In this document: positions 13,401-26,100 of the stretch, piece by piece | How the letters are laid out: the number at the start of each line of letters is the position of its first letter | How positions within the stretch are numbered: position 1 is the stretch's first letter | From: Nymphaea colorata | Lineage: Eukaryota > Streptophyta > Magnoliopsida > Nymphaeales > Nymphaeaceae | Reading direction: 5' to 3' | Length of the DNA: 60,000 nucleotides | Assembly: GCF_008831285.2 (NCBI RefSeq) | Contig: NC_045150.1 | Location: forward strand, 2,246,001 to 2,306,000 | The notes under the pieces: model-generated | Told to the model about the DNA's origin: nothing | What the model saw: only the letters and a program-made list of their open reading frames with translations | Databases searched by the model: none | Program-made: the position numbers and the translations under genes

Positions 13401-16400
13401 CTTCTGCTCTACTTCAATTTTATGCCAATCATGGAATTCGACCTCAATTTACTTGTCCCCACATGTCCCAACAAAATGGTGTCGCCGAACGCAAACATCA
13501 GCAACTCCTAAATGTGGCCCGCACCCTCATGCTACATTCTCACATACCTGCCTACTTTTGGGGTGATGCTATTGTTACTGCATGCTATCTCATTAACAGA
13601 TTACACTCATCAGCCATCCAAGAATGTATCCCCATTCAAATTTTATATTCAGATCGATCATTATTTCATATACCTCCCAAAGTATTTGGATGCACCTGCT
13701 TTGCGCAGGTCCTAGGCCCAGACAAAAACAAACTTGCTGCCAAAGCTGTCAAATGTGTATTTATTGGCTATTCTGCTAATAAAAAAGGATATAAGTATTT
13801 TGATCCCCAGACCAAGAAAGAGATTATTTGAGTCTTGTCCTGAGATGCATGTATTTGTTCCTCTTCCTATTCCACCTGTGTCACTTGAGTAGATTCCTCT
13901 CTCTCAACCTATGCCCCGTGAAGTTTCCATGATCCTCCATAGTTTACACTCGTCGTCTCAATCCCCCTCCCAACCGCCCACTAGAGTCTTTTCAAGAGGT
14001 AAGTTCCACAAATAAGCCTGACTCATGTATAAATGATGACTACTCCACAGATGATCTCCCTATTGCTATTCGCAAGGGCAAGCGACAGTGCACACTACAT
14101 CCGATTTCTAATTCTCTCTGTTGACTATCTGAGTACAAGTTTGGTGCAGTTTGACCGAGCTATGTCTAGTCACATTATCCCGTCTTCTCACCATCAAGCC
14201 ATGTTAGATTCACGGTGGAGGCAAGTCATGCAGGAGGAAATGGATGCTCTTATCTCTCGGGAGACTTGGGACTTGGTGGATCCACCGATGCACTGTGATG
14301 TGGTTGGCTCCAAATGGGTGTTTACCATCAAGTATCATTATGATGGCTCAGTTGAAAGGTTCAAAACACGTCTTGTCGCAAAAGGATATACACAAACTTA
14401 TGAAGTTGATTTCTTTGAGACCTTTTCGCCAATGGCTCGGTTGGGCACTATTCGACTGATTATATCTCTTGTTGTCCAGTGGGAATGACTTCTATTTCAG
14501 CTAGATGTAAAAAATGTCTTTCTATATAGAGATCTTTCTGAAACAGTCTATATGTAGCAACCACCGGGTTTTGAACGACAGGGAGAGTGTGCTAAGGTAT
14601 GCAAACTAAAGAAGGTCATTCATGGACTTAAACAGAGTCCCCGTGCTTGGTTCCATAAGCTGACTGAGGTTTTATCTAAGTGTGGATTTCGAAGATCCCA
14701 ACTTGATCACTCATTGTTTATCAAGCGAGACACATCTGGTATAGTGATATTGATTGTATACGTTGATGATATTGTTCTCCAAGAGATAGCTCAGACAAAG
14801 GAGTTTCTATAAAAACACTTTATCACAAAAGACCTTGGACAACTCCGTTATTTTCTTGGTATTGAGGAGGCCCGTAGTAGTAAAGGAGTTGTAGCGTCTC
14901 AAAAAAAATATGTGCTTGATCTTCTGCAGGAAACGGGTTTATTGGGAGCTAAACCTGCGACACTTCCCATGAATCCCCGTATTCATATACATGATGATGA
15001 ATCAAAGCCTTTTGACTCTAGATCTTACAGATCTCTGATAGGGAAACTGTTGTATTTGACGGTCACTCGCCCTGACATTAGCTTTGCTATGAATAAGCTA
15101 AGTCAATTCATGGAAAAACTTCGAAATGTTCATTGGGATGCTGCTCTAATGATTGTCAGATACTTGAAATCAGCCCCCGAGAAAAGGGTTATGGTTTAAA
15201 AAGGGAGAAGGTGTTGACATCGAAGCGTATAGTGATGCTGATTATGCAGGATCTGTAGATGACAGGAAGTCTACCACAGGTTTTGGTGTCTTTGTGGGAG
15301 GTAATCTTATTTCTTGGAGGAACAAGAAGTAGAATGTGGTAGCTCGATCTAGTGCTGAGTCAGAATATAGGGCTATGGCTCAAACTACGGATGAAATGTC
15401 ATGGGCCAGATCAGTGCTTGTAGAGTTAGGTGTTTTGGTGAATCTCCCAATGAAGATATATTGTGACAACAAGGCAGCGACTTATATTGCAAACAATCCT
15501 GTCTTTCATGAGAGGACGAAACACATTGAAGTGGATTGTCATTATGTTCGGGACCTAGTTCAAGAAGAAATTATTAGCACTATTCATGTTTCTTCGGAAG
15601 ATCAGGCAACTAATATCTTCACCAAAGCTCTTCCCATAGGCGATTTCCTGAGAGGTTGTAACAAGCTGAGCATGATTGACATATATGCTCCAGCTTGAGG
15701 GGGAGTGTTAAAGAGGGTTTTTGCAATATTAGAAAGTTAGAGAGTAGGTCTTTAAATAGTTTCTTATACTTGTTGGACTGTTTTTGCTATTTCCGTACCA
15801 CCAGCCCTAATCTCTTTAACTTGAGATTAGGGTTACGTTAATTGAAGATTCTTTTGGACTCTCTCTCTCTCATCGTAACACAACTGTTGCATAAAGGATC
15901 AAAAACTCTAACTACAAGAAAATGACTATTCACGTTTCAGTAAAGATAGCACAAAGAGGAGCTTAGCTAAGCAAGAAAACAACCTCAAACGTTATAACCA
16001 TCCTGCAAGAGAAAAAGAGATTCACATCCACATACACACACAAGAAACACACAAGAAACATATATAAACACACGAGCCAGCACGGGCAATGCAGGCTGGT
16101 ACTGATAATTGAAGTGATGCTTAGTTGGAAAACATGGGTGCAGGCAGTGTCAACTATATTTGGCTTCTATAGGTTTTTGTGTCTTCTGTACAGGTAATTT
16201 TTTGGTTGAATAAAGTGGGGACCTTACCCCAGAGGGTTTGAAACTTTGAACCTATAAGGATTGACATTCCAGGAGGAAGAAGCATGAAAAGAAAATATAT
16301 GGAAGCAAAGAGAGAGTACCGAAGGTATCGTTTCACAAGAAAGCCTTTATGACTCATTCATCTCAACTGAAGCACATCAACATCAAGGATATTCGCTAGC

Positions 16401-16663
16401 ACTAAAAAGTATGCTACACTAGCAAGCCTTAATGGTACGGTATGCTCTTGGAGATTCTCACCTATTCGTATGCCATTGAATTGGGGCATGGGGAAGCAAT
16501 CTTGCTCACGTACCTCTTAATTACTGTTTCAATGGGCCTCGAAATCGAGGAAAGGGGCTAGTTGGAGGTCTTTATGTGTATACACACACAGGTCAATATT
16601 ACCAGATGCCATTGCCAACTAGACTAAAATTAAAAAAAAAATCGTTACTAAGAAGTCATATTG

Positions 16664-16718
<55 letters not shown>

Positions 16719-17125
16719 AAGTATGTTAGATGGGTCTCGGGACCGGGTCCGGATCCGTATCCGATCCAACTTGTAGCCCTTGTTGGGCATTATTTAAGTT
16801 GTGTAACCCTAATCCTTATTGTGTGAATGAAAGACAAAGGAGAGAGAGAGTCTGGCGGCTAGTGGGCACCGGCTCCTCCTCATTCGTGGTTTTTTTCCTC
16901 TTGTTGAGGGTTTTTCCACGTTACATCGTGATCGTTGTTTCTCTTCCTCTTCTTGTTCGTGTTTCTACATGGTATCAGAGCCGACGAGTTTGGGAAATTT
17001 TTAGGGTTTGTGAAGTTCCAACCCTAATATCTCTCACCGCTACCATCGCCACCACTGCAGTCACCGCCGCCGCTGCCGCTGCCACTACCGCCGCCGCCGC
17101 CGCCGCCGCTGCCACTGCCGCCGCC

Positions 17126-17157
<32 letters not shown>

Positions 17158-20100
17158 CGCCGCCGCCACCGCCGCTGCCGCCGCCGTCGTTGCTGCAGCA
17201 GCCACCGCCGCTGCCACCACCGTTGCTGCAGCAGCCACCGCCGCCGGTGTACCCAATACCACTGTCGCTGTTTCCGCCGCCGCCGGTGTCACTCTTTGCG
17301 CCATCGCCATCGCAGCCACTCTTGCAGCGTCGCTCTTGCGCCGTCGCTCTTGTGTTGTTGACCGTCGCCGTCACCGTTGTCCCTTGCGCCACTGCCTTTT
17401 GCGCCGTAGTCTTGCTTCCCGAAGAAGATAGAAGATATGCGTGCTTAGGCGCTTCCTAAGCTTGCCTCCCCCTATTCATGTCACTTCCTAGGGGTCTTTT
17501 GCAAATCCGGTGAAGTGCATCCGCCTCTTACCTGCAATATATTGCTTTGTTGATCTTTGATTCCATCTTCTTGTTTTTTGTTTGGCGCCCACCGTGCAAG
17601 AAGAGGTGGCTGGTCCGTGACTTGGTAGAGGACGTAAAGGAGGAGAGGAGCGTAACTTGAGGATTGCCTCAACGTCTGCCGGCGCTCCGACGATCGTTTC
17701 CCCCAATCGACATTCTGTTCACTCTTGGGGCTGATTGGGAATCCGGATATTACTGCCCGTTGGTGCTCTCTGTTGTCATCGGTGCCTCTCTTGTTGCCTC
17801 CTGTTGGACTATCTGTGATTATGGCAGCTTCTTCATCTATAGACGTTATGGCGGATTGCCGTATGGGAGAGTGGATCATTGATAGTGGCGCTACTCACCA
17901 CATGACCGGCGATCCTAAGGTCTTTCATGGGTATAAGCTTTCATCAGGAAAGGATCGTGTTTCCCTTGCCGATGGTTCATCTATCTCTGTGGCTGGAAAA
18001 GGGAGTCTCCCACTTTTGAACAAGTTCTTAGTCCACAATGCTCTACATGTTCCTCATATTCCCTTGAATCTCTTGTCGGTTAGCAAGATCACGAAGGAGT
18101 TAAATTGCGAACTTATATTTTCCGCTGATCGCTGTGTTATGCAGGACTTGGTGACAGGGAAGAGGATTGGGATTGGCCTAGCTTCTGACGGGCTCTATCG
18201 TTTACCTATGCGTGCTGCTCAGGCTCTCATGACGGCAGTCAGCCAAGCCACGAAGAATAGAGAGGACTCCCTTCAGTTGCTTCTACGGTGGCATGAGCGC
18301 CTTGGACACTTGCCTTTTGGCCTTCTTAGACAGTTGTTTCCTGATATATGTTCCAGGTTAGATATGACTATGGTGTCTTGTGATGTCTGTCACCTGGCCA
18401 AACATGTTAGGGCTTCGTACCCATTGTCTAGCCATCGGTCTAATGAGGTATTTGCCATGATTCATTCTGATGTGTGGGGGCCTGCAGGGATTCCTTCTTG
18501 TCATGGTTTTCAATATTTTATCACCTTTATAGATGATTATTCTCGTAACACTATTGTCTACTTGCTAAAAGACCGTAGTGAAGTTCCTACTGTCATAGAG
18601 ACTTTCATTGCCTATGTGGAAACTCAATATGGAGCATCTGTTAAGACATTTCGATCTGACAATGCTCGAGAGTATATGTGCCAGTCTGTTGATAGCTTCT
18701 TTCGAAAAAAGGGAATTGTTCATGAGACTTCCTGTAGTTATACCCCTCCTCAAAATGGAGTTGCTGAACGAAAAAATCGTCAGTTATTGAATATGACTCG
18801 GGCTCTTCTTTTTCAACGTCATGTTCCAAAAAAGTATTGGGGGATGCTGTGTTGACCAGTGCGTATCTTATAAACCGGTTGCCTAGTCGCGTGTTGAATG
18901 GGAAGACGCCTCACTCTCTGTTACCGGGGACTCGTGAACCTTTCTCTCTTCCACTCAGAGTTTTTGGTTGTGTTTGCTTTATTCACAACCATAGTCCTCA
19001 CATTAAAAAGCTTGATCCAAGATCTATTAAGGGCATTTTTTTAGGGTATTCTCCCACTCAAAAAGGGTACAAGTGTCGAGACCCTTCCACTGGTCGGGCC
19101 TATGTTACCAAAGATGTCACTTTCCTTGAACATGTTTCCTATTTTGGTGAGAATCCTCTTCAGGGGGAGTACTCTATGTCACGGGAAGAGTATTCTCCGA
19201 GTCAGGAAATTCAGTTTACAGATTTTTTGGACTACAGGCGTGACTCCGTTGGTCCATCTAGTGAGGTGCATGAACAAGAGAAAAATGGTCCATCTAGTGA
19301 GGTGCATGAACAGGAGAAAAATGGAGAGTGTTCCACTGAGGCAGAAGAGAAGTGCAATCGTTTATTTGGGCAAGTTTACTCTAGGCGAAGAGTTTGTACA
19401 GATGAGGTGACAGGTGGTGAGAATTCTACTCCCAATCCAATTAGTCCTTCCCTGGATGACCCAAGTCGTGCGCAGAAGCAACCTGTTGAAGAAGAGATTC
19501 AGACTGTTGCTGCTAGTGAAGAGCTTCCCATCGCCCTGCGAAAGGGTGTCAGGTCATGTACTCAACATCCTATTGGTAACTTTGTTTCATATTCTAGACT
19601 GAGCAAGGACTACAAATGCTTTGTATCTTCTCTTTCTTTGACTATGATTCCCAGGAATGTTGCTGAGGCTCAGAGTGATCCTAAGTGGACCTATGCTATG
19701 CAAGAAGAGATGGAAGCCTTGCGAAGAAACATGACATGGGAAGTTGTAAAGATTCCTGAGGCGGCTCACTTGGTTGGATCTAAGTGGGTCTACACCATCA
19801 AGTACAAACCAGATGGGAGTGTTGAAAGATACAAAGCTCGTCTTGTGGCCAAGGGGTTTAGTCAGAAATATGGGATTGATTATTTGGAGACCTTTGCTCC
19901 TGTTGCGAAGATGAAGACGGTCAGAGTCATTATCTCTTTAGCTGTGATGAAGGAGTGGAAGATGTACCAACTTGATGTCAAGAACGCATTTCTCAATGGA
20001 GACCTTGAAGAGGAAGTATATATGTGTATGCCTCCAGGATATGAGGAACCTGGAAAATGTTGCAAGCTAAGGAAGGCTTTATATGGGCTCAAGCAATGTC

Positions 20101-23100
20101 CTCGAGCATGGTTTGAACGACTCAGACTTGTCATGAGACAATGTGGATACCATCAAGGGAATGGAGATCATACACTTTTTGTGAAGAGAAATAAGCAAAA
20201 GGTTACTATTCTGTTGGTATATGTTGATGATATGATTGTCACAGGTGATGATGAAGATGAAATAATGAAGTTAAAGAAACTGTTGGCGATCGAGTTTGAT
20301 CTTAAGGACCTTGGTAAGTTGAAATACTTCCTTGGCATAGAAATTGCTAGGTCTGGGACTAGCCTTGTGCTAAATCAACGAAAGTACACTCTAGATTTGT
20401 TAAAGGAGACTGGGAAACTAGGGTGTAGACCAGCTTCTACTCCTCTAGATGCTGGCCATAAGCTAAGTCTGAGAGACGGGGAGCCACTCTGTGAAGAGGC
20501 AAAAAGAAGATATCAATGTCTTGTAGGGAAGTTAATTTACCTTACTCTCACTAGACCTGATATTACCTTTGCTGTGAATGTGATGAGCCAGTTCATGCAT
20601 GTTCCCACGGATGCCCACTTGAAGGCTGTTGACAGGATCTTGTGCTACTTGAAGAGGAATCCTGGCAAAGGTCTCTTATATGTCAAGCAAGACACTCTTG
20701 GGATTGAAGGTTATTCAGATGCAGACTGGGCAGGCTGTATTGACACTAGGAGGTCCACCTCTAGCTATTGTATTTATTTGGGAGGGAATCTCATAGTGTG
20801 GAGAAGTAAAAGGCAAGATGTTTGTTCGCGTTCCAGTGCTGAAGCAGAATACAGAGCTGTTGCTATGGGAGTTTCTGAGCTTTTGTGGCTGAAAGTATTG
20901 TTGACTGATATTGGTATAAAAGTTGAAGAACCAATGAAGATGTATTGCGATAACAAGTCTGCAATTAACTTGGCCAACAACCCTGTGCTTCATGACAGAA
21001 CAAAGCATGTTGAGATTGACCGACATTTCATTCGAGAGAGAATTGATGCTAAAGAACTTATACTTCCTTACATGAGATCTGAAGACCAAACGGCTGATGT
21101 TCTGACGAAGGCTTTATCTTCGACCTCATTTGAGAGAAATGTATCCAAGTTGGGCATGTTTGATATGTATGCCCAACTTGAGGGGGAGTGTTGAAGTATG
21201 TTAGATGGGTCTCGGGACCGGGTCCGGATCCGTATCCGATCCAACTTGTAGCCCTTGTTGGGCATTATTTAAGTTGTGTAACCCTAATCCTTATTGTGTG
21301 AATGAAAGACAAAGGAGAGAGAGAGTCTGGCGGCTAGTGGGCACCGGCTCCTCCTCATTCGTGGTTTTTTTCCTCTTGTTGAGGGTTTTTCCACGTTACA
21401 TCGTGATCGTTGTTTCTCTTCCTCTTCTTGTTCGTGTTTCTACAATATATATATATATTGTTTATTAATAACCAGAAAAGGATACCCTCCAAAGGCTAGA
21501 CTACACCTGCAATAAGTTAACCCAAGAACCACGTAGATTTACTTTTTTTTTCTTTTACTGAACTCCAAAGCCCCAGTTAAGAGGTTTCACCTTGATCCAT
21601 AATCTTAGGCTGTCATCAATTGACTTGAATGCCATCAGACGAGAATCAGCAGCACAAACAGCTATTCTATCATTATCTTTCTCTGCGATTTGACGAGCAC
21701 CAGGCTTCAACTCACGAATGAAGAACTCATTGAAAGTCTGCACATACATAGTTAAACAGAAGTTTACGTAAGTACAGTGAAGCACTGCTAGACTTCCATG
21801 CGCCATTATGCATTGACTATTTAACATGAAGCAAGAACCGGCGCAGGAAGATGCCTAACTTCAGCTATTTGCCTTCCAGTATATGAAGGGCAAGCGCATG
21901 TTTGCATCTTCTGCAAAACTGATTACTAGGGATGTCCATGGATTGGCCCTGGATTAGATATCGAACCAGGTTGGGTACCAAAAAAAAAAAAAAAAAGAGA
22001 AAAACAATGTCCAGCTAAAATTTAGTCAGGTTGATTCAGTTTTAATAAACGACATCCAGGCAGATATAGAATTGAGTTTGTTTTTTCATAAATATCTAGT
22101 CGGATAATAAGCATCAATATACTAGCTAACACATTGTGAAAGTTAGTTGTCAACCTATCGTAATGTGAATTCAGATCCAGATATGAATTTAAATATGGAT
22201 GCAGATTAGAGTCAACTGTGAATTTAAAAGTTAGATTAGATATGATACCTTGGCAAATATTTTCCCACATAGGGAAGTGTGATCTTCTACTTCACTAACT
22301 ACACGTGCTGCATACGGGTCACGCATTTCCCATTTTATCCACGACTCGACATCCGAGAGGTGTCGGTCATGCTCGATCTAGGAACCAACACTTGAAAAAA
22401 AAATTTATGGCAAAATACAATCATTTTGAGGCTTGAATATTCAAAATTTTGATCCACTGATTTCGCGTTTTACAGAAACGTGCTCAACATATCTTAAATG
22501 CACAAATCTCAAAACTGTTTTTGGCACCCTAAGACAGTTGCTATTTGCTAATTCAGTTTGGTGTCTTCTTTCTGTTAACAGGTTGTGACTCAATTTAGCA
22601 AGATTGAGATTGAGAACGAATTTGGTGTAACTTCTTTTTGTGCACATTTCAATATTTCTTTCCTTTTCATGTGTTCGCTTGTAACCGTGTTTTATTTTCA
22701 AAATGCACTTCACACAGAAATATGTTGTATTTTACTTTCATTTCCTTGCGTTTGTGTTGTATTTTAGGAATTCCAGATAATTTGTTTCAGATTTATATGT
22801 AATTCAAACTGCTCAATCTACTGCAGTTGACGGTACTCTCTCGCACCAAGAAATTAAAAAGCAACATACCTTAAAGTGATCAATACTGTATTTAATTTCA
22901 TCCAAGTTGATTTGATCCTGAAATAACAAAAGGTCAGCAATTCAATTTTCAGTAGCAACAAAATAAGAAGATCAATCTATCATATACTATTAGGTACAAG
23001 ACTGCTTCCAACAAAAAATTCCAACGAAGCAATTGTATAGTTTGTTCATGCCTTGAAGAACTCAACAAATTTAGGTATGTCTTTGGCAGATTCAGGAGAA

Positions 23101-26100
23101 TCCATCTTTCTTCCTTGCTTCTCAGACATATTTTGCAAGAGATCTTTTACTCCTGCACCCAGAAGAATTGTCATGCTCTGAGAAATAACTTTTTTGAAGA
23201 AAATTGTAGGGCATATCAGATTATCAGAGAAAGTCACTCCAAACAAGTTACATTTCAGTATTCAGAAAAGCAGAAAAAATCAATTAGTATCTAAATGACT
23301 TTTTTTTCTAAATGGAGAGGGTAATAATAAACTTCATGTGGATGACACACTCCTTTTAAGCGATTGATCTGTCAAAATTCACTTTCAGGGCTTGGGAACA
23401 GATTCCTCATCAACGAGGCTTGGCTTGCTAGGGGCATCAGTACGCTATACTGATAAAAGAATCTAGTCCAGATGATACTGAGAAAGCCAATGCGAGATAA
23501 CCCCCATCTAAGCCTTGAGCAGACTCGGAGGTGAACATCAATAGGCCTTTTGTGGATACACATCCAGTTATTGTTATAAGCACTTCCACATGTAAAACGA
23601 CAAGCAAGAGGAATAAAGTCCAATGTAGATGAAGATTACAGTTAGCAGGTTGTGAAGTCCTGAGATAGATATCTGCGTGTGCTCAGCTTATGTGTCCAAA
23701 TAAATTTTACTAAGTCAAGGAGTCTACAGACAAGAAAATGTGAAAAAAAAAAAAAAATCTTGGTGTTCACTCCTCCGTCATTGTGTGAGTGCATCTACAC
23801 GCATCGCATAAATATGTAAAGAATTTAACTTTTACCTAGATTAACAAGAGTGAGCCCTACTTTTGATTGATAAATAGCACGCATAGACAGTATAATTTTG
23901 CCGTCAATGAGTTCCTCAACGAGTCTTTTTGTCCTCCGGTCAAAAACCTGTATCGCAAATTTGCAAGATAAAGCTATTGAAAAAGGGTCCAGCATAAGGT
24001 CTTGCAATAAATACTTATGATGGTTTATCCGAACGGGAAAGCTAACACAACTGGTTTTGGAAGAAAAGGACTGACAATTCTTGAGCTTAAACTGATCATA
24101 TGTTTTTTTACTAGTGCTGCTATTATAAAGCAAATATCCTTGATTGCATGCCATCGTGGAACCACCCAACACCATGTATTACCAGTTCAATCATAAAAGA
24201 AAATTAACCTGCCACGCCCGTAAAGGAAAAAGTTTTCTCGACAGTCATACAGAGCTCCTGCATTATCTAGGCGCTAGAAGAATGTCCTTGATTCAAAATA
24301 ACCTTGTGAGAGATTTCCTTCCCGAACTATTTTTTGTACATATCAAACTAGATAATTCATGAGGTTTTGACCTTTCCGGTTTGTCACCGTCGGTTGATTT
24401 TTGAAATTTATATTAAGCCCTATGAATTACCTTTTACTTCTTTCAGAATTTCAATATTATATATTTTAATTGACTCAAGTAAAGAGTATCTTTTTATTTA
24501 CACATAAAGAATAAGTGAAGACTAAAAATAAAAGTAACAGAACGTGGTCATTTAACGTTAAATCTAAATAAACTCAAAATGAACGTCAAACCTGATAACA
24601 CATGGTCTCATGAAGGGAAAAATAATCTTTTGGCTGAAACTGACCCACCTTAATCAACTGAGAACTCCTCCTTCACACCATTTCCCATCCTATGCACAGC
24701 CCAAGTTTTGCGTGGCCTAGTTAAGAACAAGGTTTTTATGAAAACTTCTTTAGAATGCCAGGTTTTGCATCACCTGGCCGACATAGAACATAGCTCTTTT
24801 TGGGCAAAAGCAGGTTTGTGCCCAAGGCATAGCATTTTGACCAAGTTTTGGCTCTTCCAATCAAGGAACCAACGTTTAATGAAGACGCTTCTTGATTGTA
24901 GTGGACATGTTCCATCAGCCAAGCTACCCTCTCAAGCCGGCAACCACAACATAACCTCCCGTTTCATGCCCGTGAGGGAACTGGCACAGATAGAATTAAA
25001 CCATGTAAATCCTTGTGACGTTACTGTAACCTGTGTTGTTGGCAACAGATATTCTTTTCAATCCCAATGTGTTTGTAAAGTGAGCCATATATAGTGATAG
25101 AAAAACAGACTATCATCAGTCATCAGAAAGAGAAAATGGAACAATGGCGAAATTATGGACGCCTTCTAGACCATTGAATCACAAGATTCATAACCCCATC
25201 TGAGGCAGAGATTTTATGCTTGAATGATGGGTATTTACTACCAAGGAAATTTAAATTATAGCTTGATACTCAGGATGATACGCTAGTGAAATTGTAATCC
25301 ATAATGCACTTAAAACCCAGTGTGATGCTTCTAAATTCTCCCAGGGTTGAGGACTTCCGCAACAATGAAAATCTAATCTTCAAGCATTTATGATGAAACT
25401 TATCCTATGTCATGAGATTTCGGATGTTCTGCACATCCTCCCTCCTTAGTTTCATTCTTTTCATTCGACCATATGTTTGGCCATATCCTTCCTAGCTCCC
25501 ATTCCATTTACTTTCTGTCTCATTTAGTAGGAAACTCCATGATCAAAGAGAACATGAGATGTTTAAACCAATTACGCGATATATTACAGAATAGAGAGAA
25601 AAGAGAAGAAAAAAAGATGCAAAACGGATACAATATAGCCAATCCACTACAGAATTTTAGCTCACAAGTTTACTCGAAGTATATATGGAAGGCTTCAGTT
25701 GAACGTTAAGAGTGTCCGTATAACCAAACAGTATGAGAAAGTGGCGTACCAAAATGTGTGAAGCACTAGATCCAGATTTCAGGCCAACATCGTACGATGA
25801 AAAGTGAGCCCATTCACTTAATTTAAACATCCACCTGGACATTGCCAACATACAATTAAAAATATCTCCAGAGTTGACATACTTATGAATAAGAAGCTTA
25901 TGCGGCAATATAATAAGAATTACAGTACATTAAAAGACTTGGTGCATCATACCCATACGAAGCCTGTTTATCAGTAAGAAAACCGCCAGTCATAACCTCA
26001 TCTCCGGTTCCCTCATTGAAACACAATGTCAAGTGAACAATATCACTTAGCCTGTCACGAGCTCCCAGACTCTCACCACAAACAGGGCAGCAATTTATAA

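Larger units (their letters stand above)
11293..15880 (+). mobile_element. Copia-1: degraded Ty1/copia LTR retrotransposon in PSD intron 15
   Basis: The LTRs are 11293-11459 (167 bp) and 15706-15880 (175 bp), starting TGTTAAAGAG and ending CGTAACA, and differing by a few substitutions and a small indel. The target-site duplication CAACT is perfect (11288-11292, 15881-15885). The PBS tggtatcagagcc (complementary to initiator tRNA-Met) starts at 11460, and a polypurine tract gagggggag precedes the 3' LTR. The order protease-integrase-RT-RNase H marks it as copia. Pol is broken by several stops and shifts, and most of gag is gone. It is antisense to the host PSD gene and its U3/R/U5 are short. 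Confidence 0.93.
16714..21444 (+). mobile_element. Copia-2: very young Ty1/copia element lacking gag, PSD intron 15
   Basis: The LTRs at 16714-16969 and 21189-21444 are both 256 bp and identical in my base-by-base reading. The target-site duplication ATATA (16709-16713, 21445-21449) lies within an AT microsatellite. The PBS tggtatcagagcc starts at 16970, and the polypurine tract agggggag precedes the 3' LTR. Protease, integrase, RT and RNase H are present and almost intact, with one 1-bp frameshift. No gag capsid or zinc-knuckle domain is present. A GC-rich (CCG)n leader replaces that space. It is antisense to PSD. Confidence 0.95.

Noticed and set aside
16975-17431. Long overlapping frames on both strands (poly-Ala, poly-Gly and poly-Pro proteins)
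   Set aside because: They come from the (CCG)n tract, which is open in all frames, and have no domain or start context.
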